Positions 1 through 9,219 are shown, counted from the stretch's first letter. The stretch is 64,000 nucleotides of DNA from Vibrio atlanticus (GCF_024347315.1 NZ_AP025460.1:3286001-3350000), one strand, 5' to 3'. Notes: generated by a model from the letters alone, not told the origin. Numbers and translations are program-made.

Positions 1-709
1 CCCATGGCGATGGTAACTGCTTCTTCACCCAGATTCGGTAAACACAAATCAGGCCAAATGTTAGACCGGCATAATCAGCCATTACAGATGCCAATGCTGC
101 GCCTTCCACTTGCCACCCTAATCCTATAACAAAAACGATATCCAAAACGATATTGGTGATATTGGTGATATTGGTGATGATCACCATCCACATTGGCGCT
201 TTAGCATTTTGGGTTCCGAGCAACCAACCTAAAATTACAAAGTTAGTTAGCGCAGCAGGTGCACTCCATGCTCGGGTCGAGAAATATTGCTGACCATAGT
301 GTTTCACTTGATCACTGGCACTACTCAGCGAGAAAACCGCATCCGCAACAAAGCTGTGTAATAGTAAAAAGACGCCTGCGAACCCTAAAGCCATGGTCAC
401 GCCTTGCACGAAAACCAAGCCAAGCTGCTTGCCATCGTCCGCCCCATAAGACTGTGCGGCTAGCCCGGTCGTCGACATGCGTAAGAAACCGAGCAGCCAA
501 AAGGTCACGCTGATCATTGTGCCACCCAGCGCCACACCACCTAAATACCAAGAATGTTCCAGATGACCGATAACCGCAGCATCGACTAAGCCCAACAGTG
601 GAACCGTAATATTAGAAAGAACCATCGGGATCGCGATCAACAGCACTTTTTGGTGCATCGCCTGATTGGATAACGTTTGAAAAATAGTTTGGGGATTAAA
701 TAACTTCAC
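1..709 (-). CDS. dinF: MATE-family efflux protein, DinF type (3' end outside window)
   Basis: Translation of the minus strand from a GTG at 709 gives 236 residues that run off the window edge, so the C-terminal half is missing. The start is chosen because AGAGGTG lies just upstream. The product is a multi-spanning membrane protein beginning MKLFNPQTIF, with the N-terminal pattern of DinF-type MATE exporters (IPMVLSNITVPLLGLVDAAV, later LRMSTTGLAAQSYG). MATE pumps export drugs or metabolites in exchange for Na+ or H+. In E. coli dinF directly follows lexA; here a methyltransferase gene lies between them. I see no LexA box in the 141 bp upstream. Substrate unknown. Confidence 0.85.
   Translation of the reverse strand, partial: MKLFNPQTIFQTLSNQAMHQKVLLIAIPMVLSNITVPLLGLVDAAVIGHLEHSWYLGGVALGGTMISVTFWLLGFLRMSTTGLAAQSYGADDGKQLGLVFVQGVTMALGFAGVFLLLHSFVADAVFSLSSASDQVKHYGQQYFSTRAWSAPAALTNFVILGWLLGTQNAKAPMWMVIITNITNITNIVLDIVFVIGLGWQVEGAALASVMADYAGLTFGLICVYRIWVKKQLPSPW
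149..175. repeat. 9-bp in-frame tandem repeat in dinF
   Basis: Three perfect copies of GATATTGGT lie end to end. On the coding strand they encode Ile-Thr-Asn three times inside a predicted membrane region. Because the unit is a multiple of three, copy-number change would alter length without a frameshift. Confidence 0.8.
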
Positions 710-850
710 GATCACCTCTTAGATTAGAGGCGATAGTTTAACCTAGTGAGTGGGCTTTCACTATGTTGTGGGGAGGTGCTTGCCTTTTATCGATAACGAA
801 TACCTATAACGAGGCAAGTATTCAGATCCCTGCCAACAGAACCGCTAGCA

Positions 851-1729
851 CTACCACTTAACAAGCACTAACTGCGGCGTTAAACGCTTTTTGACCTGAG
901 AGATTTTACAAAGAAGTCGCTGCCACAATTTCCAACGATTACACTGCTGGTCAAGTGGAGAAAACGCTTTTACCCACTGGGCCCATGGCAGCCAATTAAG
1001 GACGCTGTCTATCGGAGAAGATAAGCCATGTGAGTATTTTCCAGAACCGAGCTTTTGCCCCAGAGCACTAGAGCTTTTATCTCCAGCTAACACTAAACAC
1101 GCATGTGCGTGGGTAAAATAACGGCTCAAAGACTGAATAAAGTTCGCCGTCTGTTGTTCATTACAATCCAGCAGAGCATGTTCACACACCACCATCACTG
1201 AGGCTTGTTCTGGAATGTTCAATTCATCGAGCCAGGTCAGGTCATCCACCGATCCACACTCTAGACGGTAACGTTCATTCTTGTGAAACAGGCGTTGTCG
1301 CCAAACTAGATTCTCGGTTACATCTAATTCAACCCAATGACAGCGGCCGTTATCTAAACGGTAGAAACGGGTATCAAGCCCTGCTCCCACGTTAATTATC
1401 CAAGCATCTGGGTTATGAGATAAAAACTGTTGAACTTGAGAGTCACAAAGTTGAGTCAGTGTAGCGTAAAGGAGTTGTTGTTGGTCGAGTTCACCGGTAA
1501 GACATTCAGGTGCGAGTTGGCAACGCTTGCAGGCTTGTGCTGCAATAGGGTCATAAACAAGACCGTCATCGGCTAGACTTTCGCGGCTGCGAAACCAAAG
1601 GTGTTGAACAAGATTGGTCGGTACTTGGAATTCTTGATGTGCTGACCCGAGATCAGAAGAAGCCTTTTGATCATAGGTGTGCGACTTACGAATAAGCGGC
1701 TTCATTTGAGGTTTGGTTGGGTTTGGCAT
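851..1729 (-). CDS. Class I SAM-dependent methyltransferase, leucine carboxyl methyltransferase (LCMT/TcmP-like) family
   Basis: Protein of about 292 residues. The SAM-binding motif INVGAGLDTRFYRLD lies near the middle, followed by the acidic strand HWVELDV, and the N-terminal AAQACKRC region is typical of LCMT-like O-methyltransferases. The family methylates carboxyl or hydroxyl groups, but the substrate here cannot be read from sequence. Three consecutive ATG codons occur at 1735, 1732 and 1729; GGAAG abuts the first, so the third has the best ribosome-binding spacing. A Fur-box-like dyad lies about 35 bp upstream, suggesting expression under iron limitation. The gene lies between lexA and dinF. 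Confidence 0.75.
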   Translation of the reverse strand: MPNPTKPQMKPLIRKSHTYDQKASSDLGSAHQEFQVPTNLVQHLWFRSRESLADDGLVYDPIAAQACKRCQLAPECLTGELDQQQLLYATLTQLCDSQVQQFLSHNPDAWIINVGAGLDTRFYRLDNGRCHWVELDVTENLVWRQRLFHKNERYRLECGSVDDLTWLDELNIPEQASVMVVCEHALLDCNEQQTANFIQSLSRYFTHAHACLVLAGDKSSSALGQKLGSGKYSHGLSSPIDSVLNWLPWAQWVKAFSPLDQQCNRWKLWQRLLCKISQVKKRLTPQLVLVKW

Positions 1730-1761
1730 CATCATCTTCCTTGTATCTCGACAAAGAAGAT

Positions 1762-1780
1762 GATAATGAATATCAATTAC
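1762..1780. promoter_or_regulatory. Probable Fur box upstream of the methyltransferase
   Basis: GATAATGAATATCAATTAC matches the 19-bp Fur consensus GATAATGATAATCATTATC at 14 of 19 positions and lies 32 bp upstream of the first ATG of the minus-strand methyltransferase. Iron-Fur would repress from here. Inferred from sequence only. Confidence 0.6.
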
Positions 1781-1826
1781 AATAACAAGTTATTGAGAGT
1801 AAATATCAATAAGCTGTTTGCACTGA

Positions 1827-2447
1827 CTACATCCAGTCCGTGTTACGAATAATACCAACCGCAAGTCCTTCAATAGACAAGTGTTGGGATTCTAAGTCCA
1901 CGTGAATTGGAGAAAACTCTTCATTTTCAGCATGCAACAGAACGGTAGAACCTTTGCGCTCTAGGCGTTTTACCGTTACATCATCGTCGACACGAGCCAC
2001 GACAACTTGTCCATCACGCACGTCTTGTGTTTTATGCACGGCCAGTAAATCGCCATCCATAATACCGATGTCTTTCATACTTTCGCCATTTACGCGAAGT
2101 AAGAAGTCAGCTTGTGGCTTAAACATACCTGGGTCAACTTGGTAATGCATTTCTACATGCTCTTGAGCCAAAATAGGCTCGCCAGCGGCAACCTGACCGA
2201 TTAATGGTAAACCTTGCTCTTCATTCGCTGCATCTTCAAGCAAAATACGAATACCGCGAGACGCACCCGGGATAATCTCAATCGCTTCTTTACGAGCAAG
2301 AGCTTTCAAATGTTCTTCTGCAGCATTTGCAGAGCGGAAACCAAGCTCACGTGCGATTTCTGCACGAGTCGGTGGCATACCGCAATCTTCGATCTTACTT
2401 TTGATAAGGTCAAAAACTTGTTGCTGGCGGGGCGTTAACGGCTTCAT
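1827..2447 (-). CDS. lexA: LexA, SOS repressor with self-cleaving peptidase domain
   Basis: Full-length 206-residue LexA. The N-terminal winged-helix domain (about 1-70) has the expected [15 protein letters not shown] start. The Ala88-Gly89 cleavage bond is in QVAAGEP, the catalytic Ser123 in NGESM and the Lys160 in VTVKRLE. LexA represses SOS genes and cleaves itself when RecA-ssDNA forms. Two LexA boxes lie directly upstream, giving the usual autoregulation. The ATG at 2447 follows the second box closely. dgkA lies upstream in the same direction but is separated by the operators, so lexA has its own promoter. Confidence 0.98.
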   Translation of the reverse strand: MKPLTPRQQQVFDLIKSKIEDCGMPPTRAEIARELGFRSANAAEEHLKALARKEAIEIIPGASRGIRILLEDAANEEQGLPLIGQVAAGEPILAQEHVEMHYQVDPGMFKPQADFLLRVNGESMKDIGIMDGDLLAVHKTQDVRDGQVVVARVDDDVTVKRLERKGSTVLLHAENEEFSPIHVDLESQHLSIEGLAVGIIRNTDWM

Positions 2448-2454
2448 GATTCAC

Positions 2455-2470
2455 CTGTCTTTTTATACAG
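2455..2470 (-). promoter_or_regulatory. LexA (SOS) box 2 of the lexA promoter
   Basis: On the minus strand the sequence is CTGTATAAAAAGACAG, fitting the CTG-N10-CAG SOS consensus, 7 bp upstream of the lexA ATG. Confidence 0.9.
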
Positions 2471-2474
2471 TTGA

Positions 2475-2490
2475 CTGTGAGTATATCCAG
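2475..2490 (-). promoter_or_regulatory. LexA (SOS) box 1 of the lexA promoter
   Basis: On the minus strand the sequence is CTGGATATACTCACAG (CTG-N10-CAG), very like the E. coli lexA box 1. It starts 20 bp from the other box, so two dimers would bind on about the same DNA face. Confidence 0.9.
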
Positions 2491-2541
2491 TAACTGAATA
2501 AAAGCAAAGCAATTGGTTGTTTTTAGTTCATTTTTAGCGAA

Positions 2542-2904
2542 TTACAAAAACAAGATCTCTAACCACACGTAACCAGCTAATACTAAACAGATAAAAACGG
2601 CAGCTGAGCCAACATCTTTCGCCATCCCAGAAAGCTCATGATGTTCGCTACCGATTCGGTCAACGACCGCTTCAATCGCAGTATTGATCAACTCGGCAAC
2701 CATCACCAACACGACGGCTGAAATCATCAATATTCGCTCAACTTGGTTTACATCTAAGTAGAACGCCAACGGAATAAGCACTGCGGCCATGAAGACTTCT
2801 TGTCGAAATGCAGCCTCGTTTTTAAACGAGCTCGTGATGCCTTGCCATGAAAAGCCCGCCGCTTTGACGATACGTTTGACTCCGGTGTTTGATTTTTTGG
2901 TCAT
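2542..2904 (-). CDS. dgkA: Diacylglycerol kinase, prokaryotic DgkA family
   Basis: A 120-residue integral membrane protein, the usual length for DgkA. It phosphorylates diacylglycerol to phosphatidate, recycling lipid released by periplasmic glucan or phosphoethanolamine transfer. Three hydrophobic segments and the conserved stretch AELINTAIEAVVDRI identify the family. I start at ATG 2904 (MTKKSNTG); an in-frame TTG six codons earlier has no better ribosome site. It is divergent from plsB, another phospholipid gene, and the two share a ~220-bp promoter region. Confidence 0.95.
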   Translation of the reverse strand: MTKKSNTGVKRIVKAAGFSWQGITSSFKNEAAFRQEVFMAAVLIPLAFYLDVNQVERILMISAVVLVMVAELINTAIEAVVDRIGSEHHELSGMAKDVGSAAVFICLVLAGYVWLEILFL

Positions 2905-3123
2905 TTTTAACCCTATACTCAATCAGTCGATGAATGATTTTCCACAAACTTAACGGCAATATGACTATTTCCATTAAAAGGTTAGACCAGTTTCTGGTAT
3001 TCTTGCATCGATTAAATTTACGCCTAGGCTTATCCCTATTTCACTCATAGGATTTATCCTCTCATTATAGAAATAGAGATACGCTTCAGCACATTGAAAT
3101 AACTATTGAGGCAGTGAACCTAT

Positions 3124-5547
3124 ATGTCTTCTGGACAATCTTTTTCACGTTCATTAATGAAGCTACCTTTATCCCTATTGGTAAAGAGCACATCAATCCC
3201 TTCAAACCCTGTAGAGGATTTGAACATTGATTTGAGCAAACCGATTGTATACGCCTTACCGTTTCGCTCAAGTGTAGACATTCTTACATTGCAAAAACAT
3301 GCACTTGAACTAGGGTTGCCTGATCCATTGAGCAAACTTGAAATCAATGGCAAATCACTGCAACGCTACGTTTTTATCTCTTCTCGCAAAACTCTACTGC
3401 AAGACGATGATTATGTACCAAGCTCATCAATTGAAGTCTTCTCTGAACTGCTTTCACTGCATGCAGAAGACTCTGAGCTCGACGTTCAAGTTATCCCTGC
3501 CACCGTATTGTGGGGTCGAAAGCCTGGTAAAGAGAATAACCAGAAGCCTTACCTACAAGCAATGAACGGCTTAGAGAAATCAAAAGCTGTATTGCTAGCC
3601 GGTCGTGACTGTCTGGTTCGTTTCAGCCCAGTGGTTTCTCTACGCTACATGGCTAACTCACACGGTACCGACAGCACCATCGCGCACAAATTGGCGCGCG
3701 TGGCACGTATTCACTTCTCTCGCCAAAAGCTTGCTGCATCAGGTCCTAACCTGCCAAGCCGCCAAGCTCTGTTTGATCGCCTATTAAAATCAGAAGCGAT
3801 CAAGAAAGCGATTGAAGACGAAGCACAAGCAAAGAACATCTCGATCGAGAAAGCGAGCAAAGAAGCTCAAGACATCATGGACGAGATTGCTGCGAACTTC
3901 TCTTATTCGCTGATCAAGCGTGGTGAGAAGATTCTCGGTTGGCTGTGGAATAAGCTGTACCAAGGCCTGCATATCAGCAACGCTTCAACGGTTCGTAAGT
4001 TGGCTCAAGATGGTCACGAGATTGTTTACGTGCCTTGTCACCGTAGCCACATGGACTACTTGCTGCTTTCTTATGTGCTTTACCACGAAGGCATGGTGCC
4101 TCCGCACATCGCTGCAGGTATTAACCTCAACTTCTTCCCTGCCGGCCCTATTTTCCGTCACGGCGGTGCGTTCTTTATTCGTCGTAGTTTCAAAGGCAAC
4201 AAGCTTTACTCAACGATTTTCCGTGAATACCTAGCCGAACTGTTCGCTAAAGGTTACTCAGTAGAATACTTCAGTGAAGGTGGTCGTTCTCGTACGGGTC
4301 GTCTATTGCAGGCGAAAACCGGCATGCTAGCGATGACAATCCAAGCAATGCTGCGCGGCATGAACCGTCCGGTGACTTTGGTTCCTGTATACATCGGCTA
4401 CGAGCACGTGATGGAAGTAGCGACTTACGCGAAAGAACTTCGTGGCAAGCGTAAAGAAAAAGAAAACGCGAGCTTAGTGATTCGTACCATTCGTAAGCTG
4501 CGTAACTTTGGTAAAGGCTACGTGAACTTCGGTGAGCCGATTCAACTGAACCAATACCTGAATGAGCACTCACCAGAGTGGACCAAAGACATCGACCCAA
4601 TGGGCACCAGCAAGCCACAATGGATGAACCCTGTGGTTAATGACTTAGCGACCAAAATGATGACGCACATTAACGATGCGGCAGCAACCAATGCCCTGAC
4701 CCTTTGTGCAACGGCACTATTGGCTTCAAGACAGCGCGCATTGTCTCGTGACTCTTTGGTTTCTCAGATCAATTGCTACCTGTCTCTGCTTAAGAACGTT
4801 CCATATTCGGCAACGTTCACTGTGCCAAAAGACAGCGCTGAAGAATTGGTAAAACATGCTGAATCACTGAACAAGTTCTTGATTGAATCAGACTCAATGG
4901 GCGACATCATTTCACTAGACCGTCACCAGTCAATTCTGATGACCTACTACCGAAACAACATCATTCACTTGTTTGCTCTGCCATCGTTAATTGCACAGAT
5001 GACCATTCGTCAGCGCGGTTTATCGATTGACGCGATTCAAGAGAACGTTGCTTCTATCTACCCGTTCTTGAAGAAAGAGCTATTCCTAAGCTACGAAGAA
5101 GACAAGCTTGAAGGCGTGGTTTCTAACATCATTGAAGAGCTGGTTAACCAAGGTATGCTTGTGATTTCTGATAACGAAGTCACCATCAACCAATCAAACA
5201 GCCAAGCACTGATGCTATTAGGTCGTACGATTTCAGAGACGCTACAGCGCTACTCGATTGCTCTAAACCTGTTGGCAGAGAATCCTGACCTGGATAAATC
5301 CGATCTTGAACAGAAGAGCCAAGACATTGCACAGCGACTTGGTCGTCTACAAGGCATCAATGCACCGGAGTTCTTCGATAAAGGCGTGTTTGCGTCGATG
5401 TTCGCAACTCTGAAACAGCAGCAATATCTGGATAACGATGGTAACTGTGATTTAGAAAAGACTCAGCAATTCGCTAAACTTCTCTACTCAATGCTTTACC
5501 CTGAAGTACGTTTGACGATTCAAGAGAGTATCCACCAAGCAGAATAA
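3124..5547 (+). CDS. plsB: Glycerol-3-phosphate 1-O-acyltransferase PlsB
   Basis: 807 residues, the expected size for the membrane-associated PlsB that transfers an acyl chain from acyl-ACP or acyl-CoA to position 1 of glycerol-3-phosphate, the first step of phospholipid synthesis. The four acyltransferase blocks are visible in order around residues 300-430: the catalytic HX4D in [30 protein letters not shown] and [11 protein letters not shown]. The ATG at 3124 begins MSSGQSFSR. It is divergent from dgkA and convergent with ubiA; the terminator that once separated it from ubiA is split by an insertion sequence 55 bp after the stop. Confidence 0.98.
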   Translation: MSSGQSFSRSLMKLPLSLLVKSTSIPSNPVEDLNIDLSKPIVYALPFRSSVDILTLQKHALELGLPDPLSKLEINGKSLQRYVFISSRKTLLQDDDYVPSSSIEVFSELLSLHAEDSELDVQVIPATVLWGRKPGKENNQKPYLQAMNGLEKSKAVLLAGRDCLVRFSPVVSLRYMANSHGTDSTIAHKLARVARIHFSRQKLAASGPNLPSRQALFDRLLKSEAIKKAIEDEAQAKNISIEKASKEAQDIMDEIAANFSYSLIKRGEKILGWLWNKLYQGLHISNASTVRKLAQDGHEIVYVPCHRSHMDYLLLSYVLYHEGMVPPHIAAGINLNFFPAGPIFRHGGAFFIRRSFKGNKLYSTIFREYLAELFAKGYSVEYFSEGGRSRTGRLLQAKTGMLAMTIQAMLRGMNRPVTLVPVYIGYEHVMEVATYAKELRGKRKEKENASLVIRTIRKLRNFGKGYVNFGEPIQLNQYLNEHSPEWTKDIDPMGTSKPQWMNPVVNDLATKMMTHINDAAATNALTLCATALLASRQRALSRDSLVSQINCYLSLLKNVPYSATFTVPKDSAEELVKHAESLNKFLIESDSMGDIISLDRHQSILMTYYRNNIIHLFALPSLIAQMTIRQRGLSIDAIQENVASIYPFLKKELFLSYEEDKLEGVVSNIIEELVNQGMLVISDNEVTINQSNSQALMLLGRTISETLQRYSIALNLLAENPDLDKSDLEQKSQDIAQRLGRLQGINAPEFFDKGVFASMFATLKQQQYLDNDGNCDLEKTQQFAKLLYSMLYPEVRLTIQESIHQAE

Positions 5548-5613
5548 TCTCTTGGTTAGCATTCACTTTAATCACTAGACTGAACACGATCAAAAAAGGC
5601 ACCCAATGGGCCT

Positions 5614-5647
5614 GTCTCTTGATCACAAGTCTGGTTAATCAAGAGAC
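5614..5647. repeat. Inverted repeat at the inner end of IS50-like copy 1
   Basis: GTCTCTTGAT (5614-5623) and ATCAAGAGAC (5638-5647) are perfect 10-bp arms with a 14-nt loop. One arm is the IS inner end; the other encodes the last transposase residues KSLD and overlaps its stop codon. The same structure occurs in copy 2. Confidence 0.85.
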
Positions 5648-7011
5648 TTAGCGAGTTCATACCCTTCAAGGATGGTTTGTAACCTAAGCCATCCTTGCCA
5701 TAACGTCTTTATAGAAGCGCGACCTGTTCGCTTGGTATTCTTCCAACCACCTAACCGAGCAATACCGTTGTAAGCCCATGATATATTAGGCGCTTCTTTC
5801 GGTAGTTTTTTGCTCTCCAACTTGAGCCACATTAACTTCCACGCTTTGCCTTTTAATACCTGCTCACAACTGCTCTTAGATAACTCGTCTGATTCATTCA
5901 TAAACCTCAACTGGAGTAACCGAGTCGCGATAAAAGCCAAAACGACGCTGAGCCTTTCTAAGTTATCCTTACTTTGCATTCTCAGTTGCTCAACTTCAGT
6001 CCCTTCACTTTTCCAGACTTTATGAAAATCTTCTATTAGCCAGCGCCGCTCATAATAACTGACGATTTTGAGTGCCTCTTCCTTGCTCGTTATCGGCTCT
6101 GAAGTCAGTAAGTGCCATGCGAGCTTATTACCACTCTCTCCTTGTTCTATACATCCCACGTAGTAAAGCGGAATGTTATCGAACTCTTTCTTGTTAGCAG
6201 GAGACTTGAGTGTCACGGGGGCATATTTGATATCTAAATGAGCCTTGCGAGCTTTACGACCGCCTTTTTGCGGTATTTCGAGCACTTTCTCTCCGGCTGA
6301 TAACAGGGTAGAGGCATAGCTATAAAGACGATTATCATGCTCTTCAATACAGCGGCTTTGCATTGAGCGAACGAGGAACCTTTGTTGTTGCTCTCGCTTG
6401 TAAGTGAGGTATTCAAATAGGTCGGCTTCTCTATCGCACACAGAAATGACATCCGAAATTTTATCGCCAAGTCGCTCAGCGACATGGCGAGAGGCTTGTT
6501 CCCACTTATAACTTTCTTTCTCTTTGTATGGTCGAGTCGCATGCTGGTGCCTTTGACCTCGCTTTTCTATATCACGAGTCCAGCGCTGTTGTTCAATTAA
6601 ACCAATAACAGATTGAGTGTCGGGAGCAAAAAGTAAGGTTGAGTGTACGAACATGGCGCGATGTCGATTGCCTTGATTGGAGTGCCCGAGTTCATCTCGA
6701 ATGCTGCGATGGGAGTAACTGAGAGAAGTGGTGTCTTCTAAGGCAAGAAGTGTTTGTTGCTCTAATGCTTCTTGTGCGGTGACATAAAAACCCGCTTCTG
6801 CGATATCTTCTGCTTTGATTTGCTCATTACGGATGAAGCGATAAGCCCCTTCCATTTCAGCAGGGGAGATAATGAGTTTCGAGACGGGTACGCCAGGCTG
6901 CTCGGCCAGTGAGGCTGCGAGAGCAACGAGTCTTTGAGTGCGTCTAGGGTCATTAAGGTGGGCTTGACCGAACTGTTTTTGTGCCCAAAGGGTTGGCTCT
7001 ATATAGGTCAT
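5635..7011 (-). CDS. IS4-family (IS50 group) transposase, copy 1
   Basis: 458 residues when started at the ATG at 7011, which has AAGGA eight bases upstream; two earlier in-frame ATGs lack this spacing. The protein follows Tn5 transposase closely: DPRRTQRLV near the N terminus, GAYRFIRN, the first catalytic Asp in LEDTTSLSY, the second in VCDREAD, and the YREK signature with the catalytic Glu in YERRWLIEDFHKVWK. A Met at residue 53 (EMEGAYRF) sits where the Tn5 inhibitor protein begins, so a truncated inhibitor is possible. The gene looks intact. It differs from copy 2 by one residue that I can see (Ser for Thr in LSKSSCEQ). Confidence 0.95.
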   Translation of the reverse strand: MTYIEPTLWAQKQFGQAHLNDPRRTQRLVALAASLAEQPGVPVSKLIISPAEMEGAYRFIRNEQIKAEDIAEAGFYVTAQEALEQQTLLALEDTTSLSYSHRSIRDELGHSNQGNRHRAMFVHSTLLFAPDTQSVIGLIEQQRWTRDIEKRGQRHQHATRPYKEKESYKWEQASRHVAERLGDKISDVISVCDREADLFEYLTYKREQQQRFLVRSMQSRCIEEHDNRLYSYASTLLSAGEKVLEIPQKGGRKARKAHLDIKYAPVTLKSPANKKEFDNIPLYYVGCIEQGESGNKLAWHLLTSEPITSKEEALKIVSYYERRWLIEDFHKVWKSEGTEVEQLRMQSKDNLERLSVVLAFIATRLLQLRFMNESDELSKSSCEQVLKGKAWKLMWLKLESKKLPKEAPNISWAYNGIARLGGWKNTKRTGRASIKTLWQGWLRLQTILEGYELAKSLD

Positions 7012-7067
7012 GATAATCATCCTTGTCATTGCTTAGATGATCAGATCATGAAACCTAAAAATAGTTC

Positions 7068-7099
7068 AAAAAAAATCCCCAAGCGTGGCTTAGGGATTT
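7068..7099 (-). terminator. IS-borne inbound terminator at the outer end, copy 1
   Basis: On the minus strand an AAATCCC...GGGATTT stem, extended by AAGC/GCTT, is followed by eight T. It lies between the outer end and the transposase start and would stop transcripts entering from ubiA. Confidence 0.75.
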
Positions 7100-7164
7100 G
7101 TGTATAAGAGACAGCCCAATGGGTGCCTTTTTCTTTAGCGTTCGTTAACTCGAAAAGCTGATGC

Positions 7165-8019
7165 TTACCAGAAGGTAATGAATAAGCCTACAGTCACTGC
7201 CATTCCAACATAATTATTGTTGAGAAATGCTTGGAAACAAAGGTCTCGATCACGGTGGCGCATCAGGTGTTGTTGATACACAAACAAGCTTCCCGCTACC
7301 AACAATGCCCAATAGAAGGTATCACCTAGTTGGTAATGCATGCCTAACGCAATCAGCATCGCTAGGGTGACGAGTTGCAAAGAGCCAACAATCAGTTTAT
7401 CGAAGCGACCAAATAAAATCGCCGTCGACTTAATACCAATCTTCAGGTCGTCATCTCGGTCAACCATCGCATATTGCGTATCGTAAGCAATCGTCCACAA
7501 CGCATTAATCACGAAGATAAACCACACAATGCTTGGCAGTTCATTGGTTTGTGCCGCCCAAGCCATTGGTATCGCCCAACTAAACGCTAAGCCGAGAAAC
7601 AACTGTGGAAGATGCGTAAAACGCTTCATGAAAGGGTAAATGAACGCCAGACCAACACCAATAAATGAGAGCTTAATGGTCAGTGGATTCATGGTCAGTA
7701 CCAGCAAGAAGGAAACCACGGCTAGCACTAAAAAGAGCAGAATCGCTTCCTTACTGGAAACCAAACCTGAAGGTAATGGACGCTGCTTGGTACGTTTAAC
7801 ATGACCATCTACTTTACGGTCAGCAAAGTCATTGATCACACAGCCAGCCGAACGCATCAACACCACGCCGAGTACGAAAACAACCAAGACATCAAAATCA
7901 GGCATACCTTGTGCGGCGATAATCAGTGACCACAAGGTCGGCCAAAGGAGTAACAGGGTACCAATCGGGCGATTCATTCGCGTTAATTGCCAATACGCCT
8001 TCGCTTTGGTGGCAAGCAT
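7165..8019 (-). CDS. ubiA: 4-hydroxybenzoate polyprenyltransferase UbiA
   Basis: 284-residue inner-membrane prenyltransferase joining a polyprenyl diphosphate chain to 4-hydroxybenzoate, the second step of ubiquinone synthesis. The two Mg-diphosphate motifs are visible: [10 protein letters not shown] near residue 64 and [13 protein letters not shown] in the second half. Hydrophobic segments run throughout. The ATG at 8019 immediately follows the ubiC stop codon, so ubiC-ubiA is one translationally coupled operon. Its 3' neighbour plsB is convergent, and the shared terminator between them is interrupted by an IS. Confidence 0.97.
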   Translation of the reverse strand: MLATKAKAYWQLTRMNRPIGTLLLLWPTLWSLIIAAQGMPDFDVLVVFVLGVVLMRSAGCVINDFADRKVDGHVKRTKQRPLPSGLVSSKEAILLFLVLAVVSFLLVLTMNPLTIKLSFIGVGLAFIYPFMKRFTHLPQLFLGLAFSWAIPMAWAAQTNELPSIVWFIFVINALWTIAYDTQYAMVDRDDDLKIGIKSTAILFGRFDKLIVGSLQLVTLAMLIALGMHYQLGDTFYWALLVAGSLFVYQQHLMRHRDRDLCFQAFLNNNYVGMAVTVGLFITFW

Positions 8020-8562
8020 TTACACACTCTCCTTAGAGTAAATGGGTGATGTTGGTAAAAAAAGTTCGGCCACAAGCATCGGTTTATGATTCATCCATAA
8101 TCGAGAACGACGCGCGAGTAATCGCTCATCGCCAGCGATAACCCAACCGACTTGAAGCGCATCTCGCTCCACGTTCTCAGCACTGAAAACCGTTAATCCA
8201 AGCGGGACATCCCCTTGTTGAGAAAGGTCAGAGTGCTGATGATCTTCTAGGGTAATTCGAGGTATTAAGGTTCGACCTAACACCCACGGCTCATCATCAC
8301 CCTTTAAAATCACTTTACGCAGTAAGCAATCATGTGATGATAAAAGGCGTTCTTCGTCCTGTTGCAGAATTGATCGTTCCACAACTTGATTATGAAGCAA
8401 CTCAACAGACAGGTGCTTGCAGCACTTGCCCAACTTACGGGAAAGCGATCCTTGTTCCATAAGCCACTCTTTGGTGGTTTCATTAGGAAAATTAAATTTT
8501 TCTGTGCTTTGCCAATCTACATTCATTAATGAATTTAGATACAATGATATTGACTGATTCAT
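8020..8562 (-). CDS. ubiC: Chorismate lyase UbiC
   Basis: About 180 residues. UbiC removes pyruvate from chorismate to give 4-hydroxybenzoate, feeding UbiA. Family features include EWLMEQGSLSRKL near residue 30 and, later, the PWVLGRTLIPRITL strand. I use the ATG at 8562 (MNQSISLY); a TTG four codons upstream also fits the frame, and no strong ribosome site decides between them. It lies directly before ubiA with no gap. The divergent FliL-like gene begins about 160 bp away. Confidence 0.93.
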   Translation of the reverse strand: MNQSISLYLNSLMNVDWQSTEKFNFPNETTKEWLMEQGSLSRKLGKCCKHLSVELLHNQVVERSILQQDEERLLSSHDCLLRKVILKGDDEPWVLGRTLIPRITLEDHQHSDLSQQGDVPLGLTVFSAENVERDALQVGWVIAGDERLLARRSRLWMNHKPMLVAELFLPTSPIYSKESV

Positions 8563-8724
8563 ACTAGTATTCAATAGGTGACTTTACACGTACAATAAAG
8601 CTTCAACTTTCGAATAAAATTAAAGCGTCCTTCGAATTGTAAACGTATTTAGATTTAGACCGCTCATTGTAACAAGACTAATGCGTTTCGAATATCGCGA
8701 ATAAACTAAAGAAAAGTCTCAAAT

Positions 8725-9132
8725 ATGCACAAACGTTATGTAGCCCAACTATTTATTGCGATTAATCTACTGTTTTCAGCATCAAGTTTCGCTGAAGAAG
8801 AATCGACACCCAAACTAGCCTACTTCACACTAGAGCCCGATCTCACCACCAATTTTTACACTAAAGGTAAAAAACTGGGCTATATTCAGGTCCGTCTCGA
8901 CATAATGGTCGCAAATAGTAATGACTTAGAAGCCATTGAGCATCATCAGCCATTGATTCGTGATGCAGTGATTGAATTACTCGGCAAACAAAATGAAGAG
9001 ACAATTAAGTCTCTATCCGGTCGTGAAGATTTGAGAAAGTCCTTAGTTGAGCACCTCAATAAGATTTTACTTCCAGAAACAGGTAAAACTCTCATTGCTG
9101 ACTTATTGTTTACCAAATATCTTTATCAGTAA
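8725..9132 (+). CDS. Secreted FliL-like protein (flagellar basal-body-associated family)
   Basis: 135 residues with a cleavable-looking signal peptide (KRYVAQLFIAINLLFSASSFA) instead of the membrane anchor of true FliL. The remainder (YFTLEPDLTTNF, YIQVRLDIMV, HHQPLIRDAVIELLG) matches the FliL periplasmic fold. FliL stabilises the stator around the flagellar motor; this stand-alone paralogue lies outside any flagellar operon, so a motor role is only a family-based guess. It is divergent from ubiC and convergent with glpG, with a clean bidirectional terminator between the latter two. Confidence 0.8.
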   Translation: MHKRYVAQLFIAINLLFSASSFAEEESTPKLAYFTLEPDLTTNFYTKGKKLGYIQVRLDIMVANSNDLEAIEHHQPLIRDAVIELLGKQNEETIKSLSGREDLRKSLVEHLNKILLPETGKTLIADLLFTKYLYQ

Positions 9133-9153
9133 TGATGTAAAAACGAATCCCAA

Positions 9154-9184
9154 TAAAAAAGCGGCTCATCTGGCCGCTTTTTTG
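9154..9184. terminator. Bidirectional terminator between FliL-like gene and glpG
   Basis: A6 followed by GCGGC-TCATCTG-GCCGC and T6. It serves convergent genes and, unlike three comparable sites in this window, is uninterrupted. Confidence 0.9.
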
Positions 9185-9219
9185 TCTCTATCGTTTGGCT
9201 ACTCACTAGAAAAAATGAG

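Larger units (their letters stand above)
5611..7114 (-). mobile_element. IS50/Tn5-like insertion sequence, copy 1 (1504 bp)
   Basis: The right (outer) end reads CTGTCTCTTATACACAAAT inward and the left (inner) end CTGTCTCTTGATCACAAGT, almost the Tn5 outside-end and inside-end sequences. The 9-bp target duplication CCCAATGGG is at 5602-5610 and 7115-7123, giving an extra C on the inner-end side. The outer end contains TTATACACA, one base from a DnaA box, and the inner end contains a GATC Dam site, both known regulators in Tn5. It carries a single transposase gene on the minus strand. Confidence 0.95.
5590..7131. terminator. Bidirectional plsB/ubiA intrinsic terminator, split by IS copy 1
   Basis: Joining the flanks of the insertion sequence restores an A-run, the hairpin GGCACCC-AAT-GGGTGCC and a T-run (T5CT3). 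This would terminate plsB on the plus strand and ubiA on the minus strand. The left half is at about 5592-5610 and the right half at 7115-7130. Neither half keeps the full stem with its T-run. Confidence 0.85.

Noticed and set aside
5603..5612. 10-bp target duplication for the IS50-like element
   Set aside because: It fits copy 2 but not copy 1, where the tenth base differs; 9 bp with an extra terminal C fits both.
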